Assembly (NCBI GenBank): GCA_016713905.1
Contig: JADJOE010000001.1
Location: forward strand, 1,303,001-1,367,000
DNA: 64,000 nt
Source of the DNA: Candidatus Vicinibacter proximus
Lineage (GTDB): Bacteria > Bacteroidota > Bacteroidia > Chitinophagales > Saprospiraceae
Direction: 5' to 3'
Both the position numbers and the translations under genes were made by a program. This document shows, in pieces, positions 20,809-30,215 of this stretch. Position 1 is the first letter of the stretch. The number at the start of each line of letters is the position of its first letter. The notes under the pieces are model-generated. The model ran no database searches and was not told the origin of the DNA. It was given only the letters and a program-made list of their open reading frames with translations.

Positions 20809-21990
20809 CTATATCATCTCAAGTATTTCGCATAGTTCTTTACATGCCTTGTGGAGAATTTCATCTGTGGTGTTTAAAGGCGGAGCGATTCGCACAGCAT
20901 GAGGACAAAAAAGAAAACTTTCAACAAGAATATTCCTTTGGTAAGCCAATCTGATAAATTGCATCACTAATTTTTCGTTCTCCAACTCCACGGCAATTAA
21001 GAGTCCTGAAAATCTGATGGATTTAATTTTAGGATGTGTAAAATATTCCCGGATAAGATTTGATTTTCTTAGGACTTCCTGCTCTGTGTTATTTTTTAAA
21101 ATAATTTTTAGAGCCTGCAATCCGGCAGCACAGGAAAGAGGATGGCCTCCAAAAGTGGTAAGATGTCCTAATGCAGGTTTTTGAGAGAATTCAAGCAGTA
21201 ATTTTTGTGAAGAAATTACTGCAGAAAGTGGTAGTCCCCCTCCTAAAGCTTTTCCACAAATAAGTACGTCAGGAGTGATGCCATAATTTTGAAAGGCAAA
21301 TAGTTTTCCTGTGCGGCACATCCCAGTTTGAATTTCATCAAAAACCAACAACACATTTTCTTCTGTGCATTTTTTTCTCAAGGACAGCAGATAATCAGGA
21401 TCCAGGACCAAGACTCCTGCTTCAGCCTGAACGACTTCTGTGATTACCAAAGAGGTGTTTTGGTCGATGAGCTCTAAATCTTCTATGTAGTTAGGTCTGA
21501 TAAATTTAATATTTGGAATAAGAGGTCTGAATGGCCTGCTATGAGTCTCGTCACTTCTAAGCGACTCTGCCCCAAGTGTGCTTCCATGGTATGCGTTTTT
21601 ACTGGCAACGATGTCACTTCGGGAATTGAATTTTCTGCATAATTTGATCGCTGCATCCACTGCTTCAGAACCAGAATTCAAGAAATAGACAGCATTAAGT
21701 TCGCAAGGCAATAATTGACTCAATAGGTTTGCCAATCCCACCTGGGGTGTTTGGATATGTTCGCCATATACATTGCTGTGCAGGTACTTTTCGGATTGCT
21801 CTTGGATGGCGTGAACAATTTCTGGGTGGCTATGTCCAAGATTGCTTACGCTGAAACCGCTTACAAAATCAAGGTAAGGCTCTCCGTTTTTTGAATAAAG
21901 AAAAGAACCAAGCGCATGGTCGATTTCAAATGCCTGTGGAATTTCACTGGTCTGGGCAATCCTCTCAAAAAATTGGCGGCGTAAATACAT
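20809..21990 (-). CDS. Class III PLP-dependent aminotransferase (acetylornithine/ornithine family)
   Basis: The 393-residue protein has the fold-type I, class III signature: SGSEA at 106-110 for phosphate binding, the VFDEIQTG motif with Asp218 that contacts the pyridine nitrogen, and Lys247 in CGKALGGGLP as the expected Schiff-base lysine. The length matches acetylornithine/ornithine/4-aminobutyrate aminotransferases. The substrate cannot be fixed from sequence, and no arginine or lysine biosynthesis genes are adjacent, so only the family is assigned. It converges on the giant gene with a shared terminator and is divergent from the exported thioredoxin gene 112 bp away. Cytoplasmic; no signal peptide. 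Confidence 0.9.
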   Translation of the reverse strand: MYLRRQFFERIAQTSEIPQAFEIDHALGSFLYSKNGEPYLDFVSGFSVSNLGHSHPEIVHAIQEQSEKYLHSNVYGEHIQTPQVGLANLLSQLLPCELNAVYFLNSGSEAVDAAIKLCRKFNSRSDIVASKNAYHGSTLGAESLRSDETHSRPFRPLIPNIKFIRPNYIEDLELIDQNTSLVITEVVQAEAGVLVLDPDYLLSLRKKCTEENVLLVFDEIQTGMCRTGKLFAFQNYGITPDVLICGKALGGGLPLSAVISSQKLLLEFSQKPALGHLTTFGGHPLSCAAGLQALKIILKNNTEQEVLRKSNLIREYFTHPKIKSIRFSGLLIAVELENEKLVMQFIRLAYQRNILVESFLFCPHAVRIAPPLNTTDEILHKACKELCEILEMI

Positions 21991-22102
21991 TATCTTGGGT
22001 TGAAACCAAATTCCGCTTTTTGGGTTTTATTCATAACGGAAATGATAAATATTTCAATATTTGCGTAAAATTATCCGTTTTGAATCATTAAACAGCAGAT
22101 AA

Positions 22103-23287
22103 ATGTATAAATCATTAGTACTTAGCCTTAGTTTATTTTTCACTTTACAACAAGCAGCGCTTTTCGGACAGGAAAGTAAAGGGGGCATGGAATTCTTTCA
22201 TGGAACTTTTAGCGAAGCATTGGAAAAAGCCAATGTTGAAGGTAAAATTATTTTTATGGATGCTTTTACAACCTGGTGTGGACCATGCAGAAGAATGGCA
22301 TCCAGCACTTTTCCGGATAGTGAAGTAGGTGGTTTTTACAATGCAAATTTCATCAACCTTAAAGTGGATATGGAGAAGGGGGAAGGGCCTGATTTGGCCA
22401 TTCGTTATTCGGTAAATTCATATCCAACATTGCTTTATATAGATGGATCAGGAAAGATCATACACAAGGGTGTTGGTATGAGAGGGCCTGAACAGTTTAT
22501 TGAACTTGGGAGGGAAGCTTTGAAAAAGAATGACCGTTCCGGTGAATTTGCAAAGAAATACGAAGCCGGTGACCGGGACCCTAAGACTGTGCTGGAATAC
22601 ATCAAGTCTTTAAATATGGTTGGTAAATCAAGTTTAAAAATCACCAACGAATATTTGGCCACACAAAAAAATCTTAAATCAAAGGAAAACTTGGAAATAA
22701 TTTTGGAAGGAACCACCGAAGCAGATTCAAGAATTTTTGATTTATTGATTCAAAATAAGGAAGACATCATTAAGCTTAAAAAGAAGGAAGTATTTGAAGC
22801 AAAAGTTTACCAGGCTTGTTTTAGGACCTATTCAAAGGCACTTGAATTTCGAAATGAAACATTACTTAAAGAAGCTCAGTCTAAGATTAAAAACAATCCC
22901 AATAAAGCCCAGGATTTTATATTCCAGACCAATATGGAGTATTACGGCAAGACAGGTGATGCCAAGCAATACCTGAGCTCCGCAAAATCGTATGTAAAGA
23001 AGTCGGTAAAAAATGATGCCCTAAAACTTGCAGCTACTGCACAAAATGCCATCAACTACTTCAGGACCGATAAAGATGTGGTTGATTTTGCTGAAGGACT
23101 TGCAAAAAAAGCCATGGAAAATGGTGGATTGACCAATCAATACTACCTCTATGGTAGTATCCTCAAAATGCAGGGAAAGCATCAGGAAGCCATCAAAACA
23201 CTCAGGAAAGGTTTGGAACTCGCCAAAGAAAGAATGGAGGCACCATTTCAATTTGAACAGATGCTGCGGGAACTAGAAACAAAATAA
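22103..23287 (+). CDS. Exported thioredoxin-domain protein with C-terminal helical region
   Basis: An N-terminal signal peptide (~1-22, hydrophobic LVLSLSLFF core) precedes a thioredoxin fold with the active site WCGPC (Cys59, Cys62) and the cis-proline motif YPTL (Pro108). The remaining ~250 residues are Lys/Glu-rich and helical with a TPR-like end (ILKMQGKHQEAIKTLRKGL). The family acts as periplasmic thiol-disulfide reductases. A role in reducing or protecting the many cysteine-rich exported proteins here is inference only. The gene stands alone, divergent from the aminotransferase and 160 bp before prfC. Confidence 0.88.
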   Translation: MYKSLVLSLSLFFTLQQAALFGQESKGGMEFFHGTFSEALEKANVEGKIIFMDAFTTWCGPCRRMASSTFPDSEVGGFYNANFINLKVDMEKGEGPDLAIRYSVNSYPTLLYIDGSGKIIHKGVGMRGPEQFIELGREALKKNDRSGEFAKKYEAGDRDPKTVLEYIKSLNMVGKSSLKITNEYLATQKNLKSKENLEIILEGTTEADSRIFDLLIQNKEDIIKLKKKEVFEAKVYQACFRTYSKALEFRNETLLKEAQSKIKNNPNKAQDFIFQTNMEYYGKTGDAKQYLSSAKSYVKKSVKNDALKLAATAQNAINYFRTDKDVVDFAEGLAKKAMENGGLTNQYYLYGSILKMQGKHQEAIKTLRKGLELAKERMEAPFQFEQMLRELETK

Positions 23288-23403
23288 GTGTACAAATATT
23301 TCGATTCAAGCGTTTTATGATTTAAATCGTAGACTTTCAAAATTTGTTACTTTAGACTGTACAGGCATCTCATTCTTGTAAATAAATCAATTAATTCTAG
23401 GCA

Positions 23404-23439
23404 TTTGGAATTTCATTTCCGGATTAAAGTCTAATTTTG
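23404..23439 (+). promoter_or_regulatory. Putative Bacteroidota-type promoter of prfC
   Basis: An exact TAnnTTTG element (TAATTTTG, 23432-23439) lies 8 nt before the prfC ATG, and a TTTG lies at 23404-23407. The 24-nt spacer is slightly longer than the usual 17-23 nt. If used, the transcript would be almost leaderless. Confidence 0.35.
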
Positions 23440-23447
23440 CGCCCCTT

Positions 23448-25028
23448 ATGAGTGTCTTGGAAGAAATCAACAAACGCAGAACTTTTGGTATTGTATCCCA
23501 CCCGGATGCCGGAAAAACCACTTTGACCGAAAAGCTACTTTTGTTTGGTGGAGCTATTCAAATTGCAGGTGCAGTTAAATCCAATAAAATAAAAAAACAT
23601 GCCACTTCCGATTTTATGGAAATCGAGAGACAAAGAGGTATTTCTGTGGCAACTTCAGTGATGGCATTTCCTTATCGTGATCTGCAAATTAATATTTTGG
23701 ATACCCCTGGTCACAAGGATTTCGCAGAAGATACTTTCAGAACCTTAACAGCTGTGGACAGTGTAATTGTGGTGATTGATGTAGCGAAAGGAGTGGAGGA
23801 GCAGACGGAGAAACTCGTTCAGGTATGTCGTATGCGTAAGACACCCATTATCGTGTTCATTAATAAACTCGATAGAGAAGGTAAGGATGCTTTTGATTTG
23901 TTGGATGAAGTGGAAACCAAATTAAATTTAAGGGTTACACCTCTTTCCTGGCCAATCGGTATGGGTCAGCGATTTCAAGGGGTCTATAGTTTATATGAGA
24001 AGAAAATTATTCATTTTAGACCACATGGAAAGCAGGAAGGAGAAGATGCTGTGGTGATAGAGGATATTCATGATCCAAAGTTGTCCTCCATCATTGGGGA
24101 AAGACCACACCAGCAACTTACGGAAGATCTTGAAACAGTTCTTGGGGTTTATCCGGAATTTAACCGTCAGGATTATCTGGACGGAAAGGTTTGTCCGGTA
24201 TTTTATGGAAGCGCGGTGAATAATTTTGGGGTAAGAGAACTTCTGGATTGTTTCGTGGAAATTGCTCCAACACCTCTGCCTCGTGAAACGGAAGAGAGAA
24301 TAGTGCATCCTGAAGAAGAATCCATGAGTGGTTTCGTGTTTAAAATTCATGCCAACATGGATCCCAAACATCGGGACAGGATCGCTTTTTTTAGAATTTG
24401 TTCCGGGGTTTTTAAAAGGAATACCAATTTTTATCATGTACGTCTTGGCAGATCCCTTAAATTTTCAAACCCTACATCTTTCATGGCTGCCCGCAAAGAG
24501 GTCGTGGATGAAGCCTATCCGGGTGATGTAGTTGGACTTTATGACAGCGGTAATTTTAAAATAGGAGATTCACTAACAGAAGGAGAGAAGTTACACTTTA
24601 AGGGAATACCGAGGTTTTCTCCGGAGATTTTTAGGTTTGTCAACAACGCCGATCCATCCAAATTCAAGCAGTTTGCAAAAGGACTGGAGCAACTCATGGA
24701 CGAAGGTGTTGCACAGATGTTTACCAAGGAAGATTCGCAGCGCAAGATTATTGGTGTGGTGGGTGCTTTACAGTTTGATGTGATCCAGTATCGCCTGGAA
24801 AACGAATACAATGCTGCCTGCTCCTATGATCCGATCAATTTACACAAAGCCTGCTGGGTGCAGTGTGACGATCCAAAGAAAATGGAAGATTTTATCCAAA
24901 GGAGGAAAAAAGACATTGCAAAGGATAAGGAAGGGAAAGTTGTTTTTTTAGCGGAATCCGCCTGGACACTCAAACTTGTTCAGGATAATTTTCCGGATAT
25001 TAAATTCCACATGACCAGCGAATTTTAA
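23448..25028 (+). CDS. prfC: Peptide chain release factor 3 (RF3)
   Basis: This 526-residue translational GTPase removes RF1/RF2 from the ribosome after peptide release. The G1 motif SHPDAGKTT is at 17-25, with His-Pro-Asp as in RF3 rather than EF-G. The G3 motif DTPGH is at 85-89 and the G4 motif NKLD at 139-142. The RF3-type domains II/III follow to the end. Length is normal for RF3 (~526-530), and no frameshift was seen. The start is the ATG just after a TAATTTTG element. tmk follows 73 bp downstream on the same strand. Confidence 0.96.
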   Translation: MSVLEEINKRRTFGIVSHPDAGKTTLTEKLLLFGGAIQIAGAVKSNKIKKHATSDFMEIERQRGISVATSVMAFPYRDLQINILDTPGHKDFAEDTFRTLTAVDSVIVVIDVAKGVEEQTEKLVQVCRMRKTPIIVFINKLDREGKDAFDLLDEVETKLNLRVTPLSWPIGMGQRFQGVYSLYEKKIIHFRPHGKQEGEDAVVIEDIHDPKLSSIIGERPHQQLTEDLETVLGVYPEFNRQDYLDGKVCPVFYGSAVNNFGVRELLDCFVEIAPTPLPRETEERIVHPEEESMSGFVFKIHANMDPKHRDRIAFFRICSGVFKRNTNFYHVRLGRSLKFSNPTSFMAARKEVVDEAYPGDVVGLYDSGNFKIGDSLTEGEKLHFKGIPRFSPEIFRFVNNADPSKFKQFAKGLEQLMDEGVAQMFTKEDSQRKIIGVVGALQFDVIQYRLENEYNAACSYDPINLHKACWVQCDDPKKMEDFIQRRKKDIAKDKEGKVVFLAESAWTLKLVQDNFPDIKFHMTSEF

Positions 25029-25101
25029 AATTTGTTCATTGTAGATATAATTTGATTTAATTTGCACGATGATAAGTTTAAATGGAATCTGATCAGATAA
25101 A

Positions 25102-25722
25102 ATGGCAAAACCTGTTTTCATTGCATTTGAAGGAATTGATGGTAGTGGTAAAAGCACACAAGCAAAATTGTTGCGCGAAGCACTAGACAAATCCGGACAG
25201 AAGGTTTTGCTCACGGCAGAACCAACCAATCAAACAATAGGCTCCCTAATCCGTGCAGCGTTCAGTGGAAGAATGGAGGCCGATCATCGCACGATAGCCG
25301 GTTTATTTGTTGCAGACCGACTGGATCATATCCTGCATTCTGAGTATGGAATGCTTCCCATGCAACAGAATGGTTATCACATTATTTGTGATCGTTATTA
25401 TTTTTCGTCTTATGCCTATCAGGGCGTTCATATGTCCATGGATTGGGTAATAAAGGCTAATGCGCTGAGTGCAGACTTGCTTCGGCCGGATCTAAATGTT
25501 TTTATAGATGTTTCTCCCGAGCTGGCAATGGAAAGAATTCATGCTTCGCGACCAGATAGAGAGATGTATGAAACGTTAGACAATCTGAGAAAAGTAAGAG
25601 ATCAATATTTTAAAGCATTTGATTTACTTAAAGAAACGGAAACTGTTGTGGTGATCAATGGAGATGAGGAAATAGAAAAGATTCACTCAGAAGTGAAGAA
25701 AACGATTTTAAAATACTTTTAG
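25102..25722 (+). CDS. tmk: Thymidylate kinase
   Basis: This kinase phosphorylates dTMP to dTDP with ATP, an essential step in dTTP supply. The P-loop GIDGSGKST is at 11-19. The DRY-type motif DRYYFSSYAYQ starts at Asp97, and a lid-like region with HASRPDREMYE is near 150. The length of 206 residues is typical. The start ATG places the usual short KPVFIAFEG strand directly before the P-loop. It is co-oriented with prfC, though the 73-bp gap leaves co-transcription open. About 140 bp of AT-rich DNA without an obvious gene separates it from the convergent amine oxidase gene. Confidence 0.96.
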   Translation: MAKPVFIAFEGIDGSGKSTQAKLLREALDKSGQKVLLTAEPTNQTIGSLIRAAFSGRMEADHRTIAGLFVADRLDHILHSEYGMLPMQQNGYHIICDRYYFSSYAYQGVHMSMDWVIKANALSADLLRPDLNVFIDVSPELAMERIHASRPDREMYETLDNLRKVRDQYFKAFDLLKETETVVVINGDEEIEKIHSEVKKTILKYF

Positions 25723-25865
25723 AAGTAATAAGGTCATTTCCGAAGGACTATTTTTCATCGGCATTTATTTCAAACTCAAACTTGCTGTTGAATAATTGCA
25801 CTATTCTGAAGTAGCATTTGTATCCATTTCTAAGTAGTAATCAGATCTGATAATTATACATATAA

Positions 25866-27239
25866 TTATTTTCCCAATATTTTTTCAGCAGCATCTTTTC
25901 CACTTTGTAAAGCTCCTTCCATAAACCCCTGCCATTCTGCCAAATGTTCTCCGGCAAATAAAGTATTCTGGAAGGGTTCACTCAGTACAGGCATTACATC
26001 AAACCATTGCTTCACACCATACAAAGCATAAGCACCATAAGAAGAAGGCTCATTTCCCCAATAAAACTTTAAGTCTTCTTTTAGATATTTACCTACATCA
26101 CCGAATGCAGGTTTAAGGGCATCTAGAATTATAGATTTGCGTTGTTCCGAACTTATCGAATTCAGGGATTCAGCTTTATCTCCTGTGGCATAACAAATCA
26201 AAGTTCCTCCAGGAACATTTTGGTTCTTTGTGGCGTGATAAAAATAGTGAGCGGGTGTGTCTGTTACCATGTCAAAATTTTCTTGCTTCCAAAACTTTTC
26301 AGAAAAGACCATGGGAAATTTTCCAATTCGGGCATATTGGAGCTCTGCTAAAGCATCCACCATAATTTCTGGCAATTGTGGGGCCCATTGGATTTTTCTT
26401 AAGGAGAAAGTGGGAACGGCACAAATCAGTTTGTCTGCCTCAAATGTGCTACCATTTTCACAATGTAATTGCACTCCATTCTTATTTTGAATGATGTTGT
26501 TAACTTTGTGACTTAGTAGAATATTTTCTATGCCGATGGATTTACTTAAGGCCTCTGTTAATTGAGAATTTCCACCTTTTATTTTCAAATCCATTTCATT
26601 CTTTTCACTACTTTCAGCATATTCGGCGTAGGCAGCATATGCGGACACATGTCTGATACTTTCACCAAAATCTGTACTGTCCATTAATTCTCTAAGCATT
26701 AAATCCCTGTCATCAAATTTTTTATCTGATAGGAATCTCCACCAATCTGTCCGATCCAGTTTCTTCTTTTGTTTTTCCGGCATATTCTTCCATATGGTCT
26801 TCTTGGCTGCCCAGAAAGTATTAAAGGCAGGACTAAGAGACCATTTTCCATCTTTAAAATATTGACCATTAAAAGTTAGATGGGTTTCAAATTGATTGTT
26901 TTCAAGAATCAGATTAAATTTTTTACAAAGTCCTATAATTAATTCATGAGATTGACCTACCCATTCTGCACCTAATTCAATGACCTGATCCGGCGCAGAG
27001 GATGGATGATGTGAAAAAACACGCCCCCCTATTCTGTTTTTTGCTTCCAGAATGGTAACTTTTGTGCCTCTTTCCTTAAGGGTATGTGCAGCCATCAAGC
27101 CAGCAAAGCCGGCACCAATAATGCACACTGACTTTACTTTTTTAGAGGAGTTAAAATTTGGAGCCGGGAGATTGCTTCCTATATCCTTCCAGGCTGCAGT
27201 TCCAATTGCCGATTGAATGATAAATGTTCTTCTTTTCAT
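25866..27239 (-). CDS. Flavin-containing amine oxidase (exported, Tat-like leader)
   Basis: The chosen start gives a leader MKRRTFIIQSAIG, which looks like a weak twin-arginine or Sec signal; an in-frame ATG 72 bp upstream would bury it behind an unrelated extension. The dinucleotide-binding motif GAGFAGL (Gly42, Gly44, Gly47) is followed by the ILEAKNRIGGR motif typical of monoamine oxidases and FAD-dependent amine oxidases. The C-terminus has a flavin-contact segment (LFAGEHLAEWQGFMEGALQSG). The family oxidises primary amines or amino acids to imines with H2O2 release. The substrate is unknown. It stands alone, divergent from the redoxin-monooxygenase pair. Confidence 0.88.
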   Translation of the reverse strand: MKRRTFIIQSAIGTAAWKDIGSNLPAPNFNSSKKVKSVCIIGAGFAGLMAAHTLKERGTKVTILEAKNRIGGRVFSHHPSSAPDQVIELGAEWVGQSHELIIGLCKKFNLILENNQFETHLTFNGQYFKDGKWSLSPAFNTFWAAKKTIWKNMPEKQKKKLDRTDWWRFLSDKKFDDRDLMLRELMDSTDFGESIRHVSAYAAYAEYAESSEKNEMDLKIKGGNSQLTEALSKSIGIENILLSHKVNNIIQNKNGVQLHCENGSTFEADKLICAVPTFSLRKIQWAPQLPEIMVDALAELQYARIGKFPMVFSEKFWKQENFDMVTDTPAHYFYHATKNQNVPGGTLICYATGDKAESLNSISSEQRKSIILDALKPAFGDVGKYLKEDLKFYWGNEPSSYGAYALYGVKQWFDVMPVLSEPFQNTLFAGEHLAEWQGFMEGALQSGKDAAEKILGK

Positions 27240-27419
27240 TTTATATGTTTGTTCACAGAAGTAAAGATAAAAAAAGTATTTCACCCTAAAACCTATATCA
27301 TCATTGAACAAACAGAGCTTGACTAAGCTTTTTATTATTTAAATTCGCTCTTTCGATAAAATTTTGGGAATTATACAAAAGTTATTAAACCTTATACCTA
27401 AAACAGGGTCTTACCTGAT

Positions 27420-27932
27420 ATGAATTTATTCAAATTACTTATTTTGTTTTGGTCTGTGTTGTGGTTCAATGATATTTTGTCAGCACAGAGTCAATACAAG
27501 GTGTATTTTTTTCTCCTGGAGGAATGTAAAATTACTCAGGCTTATGTAAAGGAAATTAATCGTTTGAAAAAGGAGTATGAATGTGACAGCATTGAATTTA
27601 AAGCTTTCTTTCCAAGCCCTTCCTCTGAAATTGATTTAGTTGAAAAGTTCATGAAGGAATATCAGTTGGATTTAAAATATCAAATGGATGTATTACAGGT
27701 GACTTCATCTAAATACGATGTCACTGTAATGCCGGAAGTGGTCTTGTATGATGAGTTCAAGATGAAAGTCCTATACCAAGGACGTATCGACAATTTGTTT
27801 GCTAAAATTGGTAAACGAAGATCCAGGGCCACCACGCATGAATTGAATGATTGTCTGGAATCCATACGTCATGGAAAATTGATCCATCCATTTAGAACCG
27901 ATGCGATTGGTTGTTTTTTAACACGGCTTTAA
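27420..27932 (+). CDS. Exported redoxin-like protein, partner of the heme-copper monooxygenase-like protein
   Basis: The 170-residue protein starts with a signal peptide (core LFKLLILFWSVLW). It keeps thioredoxin-fold landmarks (VMPEVVLYDE as the cis-Pro strand; YQGRIDN) and the RRSRATTHELNDCLESI plus DAIGC tail seen in redoxins that sit beside cytochrome c/copper monooxygenase proteins. It lacks a CxxC motif: the N-terminal strand has a single Cys (EECK), with another near the C-terminus. It lies 41 bp upstream of the next gene on the same strand and is likely co-transcribed. Electron transfer or copper handling for that protein is inferred from position. Confidence 0.72.
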   Translation: MNLFKLLILFWSVLWFNDILSAQSQYKVYFFLLEECKITQAYVKEINRLKKEYECDSIEFKAFFPSPSSEIDLVEKFMKEYQLDLKYQMDVLQVTSSKYDVTVMPEVVLYDEFKMKVLYQGRIDNLFAKIGKRRSRATTHELNDCLESIRHGKLIHPFRTDAIGCFLTRL

Positions 27933-27973
27933 TTCAAGGACAATAACATATCTTTGATCATTAATTTCAAACC

Positions 27974-29530
27974 ATGAAATACAGGTACAGTTTTCTTTTT
28001 CTATTTGCCTTTTGTTATGTTGGTAATGCGCAGACTTTTTCCGAACAGGTAGCTGCAATTATCTATACCCATTGCAGCAATTGCCACAGACCTGGAGAAA
28101 TAGGCCCATTCCCTTTGACAAATTATGAAGAAGTCAAGGACAGAGCATTTACCATTAAGCACGTTACAGAATCCAGATATATGCCACCCTGGAAGCCGGA
28201 TCCAAAATATCGTAACTTCCAGCATGAGAATTACCTTACAGATGCGGAAATCAATATTTTGGGTAAATGGGTGGATGCAGGAATGCCACAGGGAGATCCT
28301 TCAAAGGAACCCCGGTTTCCAAACTTTCCATCAGGATCCCAAATAGGTACCCCTGATCTTGTAGTCTCCTTTGCTCAAAAATACGTGCACAAAGGAGATG
28401 GCCGAGACGAATACAAGTATTTCGTTTTGCCCACCAATCTTACAGAAGACAAAGAGCTGATAGCGCTTGAAATGAGACCTGGCAACAATAAAATTGTACA
28501 CCACACCTTGTTTTGGGCAGATAACACAGGAGCTGCCAGGGCGGAAGATGCCAAGTCTCCTGAATACGGATATACCGGGGGATCTGCTAATGCTTTAAGG
28601 GGAGAGCAATTGCCGGGATATGTTCCAGGCCAAAAACCAAATCTATATACCAACGGGATGTCTCAGATGGTTCCAAAGGGATCAGATTTGGTTTTACAAA
28701 TGCATTATGCACCAACCGCCGTTGATCAATCAGACAGTTCGGTAGTGAATCTTTTCTTTGCCAAGCAACCTAGCAAAAGAACAGTTTATAATAAAATCAT
28801 GCTTCCTCCTGATCTGATCAACGGACCCTTCATCATTCCAGCCAATACTGTAAAACAGTTTCATGGTGTTTACAAAGTACCACTCAATGTAAGTTTGGTA
28901 GGAATCTGGCCGCATTGTCATATGTTGGGTAAGGATTGGGAAGTGTATGCCAAACTCCCAAATGGCAGTCAAATTCCTTTAATCAAAATCAGTGACTGGG
29001 ATTTTAACTGGCAAGGTGGGTATTATTTTCAAAAGCTTATCGTGATTCCTGCAGGCAGTGAAATTCATGCATTTGCAACTTATGATAATACTTCTGACAA
29101 CCCGGTAAATCCAAATTCGCCACCAAAATCAATCACTTGGGGTGAAGGAACATCCGATGAAATGTACTACCTCCCCATTAGTTTTGTATTGTTTCAGCCC
29201 GGAGATGAAAATGTAAGTCTCGGTAACGATGACCTAGCCGGAAAAGGGATTTTGAACAGAGATATACAAAATCAGTTAATGCCGATTTACCCTAATCCTT
29301 CCAAGGCGGAAATAAACATTCCATTTGTATTGAATGCAGACCAACCGGTTCAGTTGGACCTGATCGATCTGATGGGACAAAAAGTATCCAACCTTGTGGA
29401 AAAAAGAAATTATATGCAAGGTCAGCATGCACTGAAAGTTAAAATACCTGAAATTGGCAATGGTGTTTATTTTGTAATGTTAAGGACCAATTCAGGTACA
29501 TTAAGTCAAAAATTGGTCATACAACGCTAA
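27974..29530 (+). CDS. Cytochrome c - copper type II monooxygenase-like fusion, T9SS cargo
   Basis: Layout: signal peptide (1-19); cytochrome c domain with CSNCH (Cys34, Cys37, His38) and a possible distal Met in RYMPPW (Met70); then a two-domain copper type II ascorbate-dependent monooxygenase-like core. The PHM/DBH-type copper ligands can all be placed: His176-His177 and His244 (CuM-His-site-like), His314 and His316 (PHCH) and Met397 (DEMYY). A type A T9SS sorting domain ends the protein (YPNPSKAE, LMGQKV, NGVYFVML). The family hydroxylates carbon using O2 and two copper sites; the substrate is unknown. Fusion to heme c suggests electrons come from a respiratory donor rather than ascorbate (inference). 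Confidence 0.85.
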   Translation: MKYRYSFLFLFAFCYVGNAQTFSEQVAAIIYTHCSNCHRPGEIGPFPLTNYEEVKDRAFTIKHVTESRYMPPWKPDPKYRNFQHENYLTDAEINILGKWVDAGMPQGDPSKEPRFPNFPSGSQIGTPDLVVSFAQKYVHKGDGRDEYKYFVLPTNLTEDKELIALEMRPGNNKIVHHTLFWADNTGAARAEDAKSPEYGYTGGSANALRGEQLPGYVPGQKPNLYTNGMSQMVPKGSDLVLQMHYAPTAVDQSDSSVVNLFFAKQPSKRTVYNKIMLPPDLINGPFIIPANTVKQFHGVYKVPLNVSLVGIWPHCHMLGKDWEVYAKLPNGSQIPLIKISDWDFNWQGGYYFQKLIVIPAGSEIHAFATYDNTSDNPVNPNSPPKSITWGEGTSDEMYYLPISFVLFQPGDENVSLGNDDLAGKGILNRDIQNQLMPIYPNPSKAEINIPFVLNADQPVQLDLIDLMGQKVSNLVEKRNYMQGQHALKVKIPEIGNGVYFVMLRTNSGTLSQKLVIQR

Positions 29531-29629
29531 TATTCTTTTGGGATGCTAGCCAAAAAATAACCGGGCATTTGTTTTTTTTGTTAGTTTTGGAGGTTAATTT
29601 TTTTCAAACAAAATAAAACAAAACAAATT

Positions 29630-30130
29630 ATGAATTGGATTGCTATTCTCGTTGCAGCTTTGGTGCCCATGGCTGTAGGTTTCGTTTGGTATCATAAAAA
29701 AGTGATGGGCGATGCCTGGATGAGGGAAACAGGTCTCACTGAAGAGAAAATTAATGGCGCAAATATGCCTATGATCTATGGGCTTTCATTGCTTTTTGCC
29801 ATAATGCTGGCGATGGCCACGCCTATTCTTTGTATTCATCAAATGGGTGTAGAAAGTGCATTGCTCAATGCAGTGAATGATCCTGCCCGTGCCGACGCCG
29901 CTAAAATGATCGTGGATAAGTTTAAAACTGGAGGAGAGTATGCCAATGAGTTCCGAACTTTCAAGCATGGTGCATTGCATGGTATTTTATCCGGAATCTT
30001 TTTAATTTTTCCGATCATTGCGACCAATGGTTTTTTTGAAAGAAAATCCTTTAAACTTACCATGATGAATACGGCTTATTGGACTATAGTTTTAGCCATT
30101 ATGTGCGGGATTGTTAGTGGTTGGCAATAA
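29630..30130 (+). CDS. DUF1761 family membrane protein
   Basis: The 166-residue protein has four hydrophobic spans (about 3-20, 47-67, 112-132, 143-163). A conserved N-terminal region (WYHKKVMGDAWM) follows the first span and is typical of DUF1761. The family has no known biochemical function. It is ~100 bp downstream of the monooxygenase-like gene, behind a T-rich stretch, so it may be a separate unit. It ends just before a hairpin terminator. Confidence 0.82.
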   Translation: MNWIAILVAALVPMAVGFVWYHKKVMGDAWMRETGLTEEKINGANMPMIYGLSLLFAIMLAMATPILCIHQMGVESALLNAVNDPARADAAKMIVDKFKTGGEYANEFRTFKHGALHGILSGIFLIFPIIATNGFFERKSFKLTMMNTAYWTIVLAIMCGIVSGWQ

Positions 30131-30156
30131 TTTTAATTAATCAAATCATATTACAG

Positions 30157-30195
30157 GAAGGAATTTATCTTTATTGGTAAATTCCTTCTTTTATT
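30157..30195 (+). terminator. Intrinsic terminator after the DUF1761 gene
   Basis: An 11-bp perfect stem (30157-30167 with 30178-30188, GAAGGAATTTA and its complement) is followed by TTTTATTATT. It covers an in-frame TTG at 30174 and so argues that the next gene starts at ATG 30216. Confidence 0.8.
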
Positions 30196-30215
30196 ATTAC
30201 AAAAATCATCCAAAA

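Noticed and set aside
27240..27311. 24-residue N-terminal extension of the amine oxidase
   Set aside because: It would bury the KRRTF leader and has no family support.
30174..30215. TTG-initiated N-terminal extension of the first esterase
   Set aside because: It lies within a terminator hairpin and puts 14 non-signal residues in front of a good signal peptide at ATG 30216.
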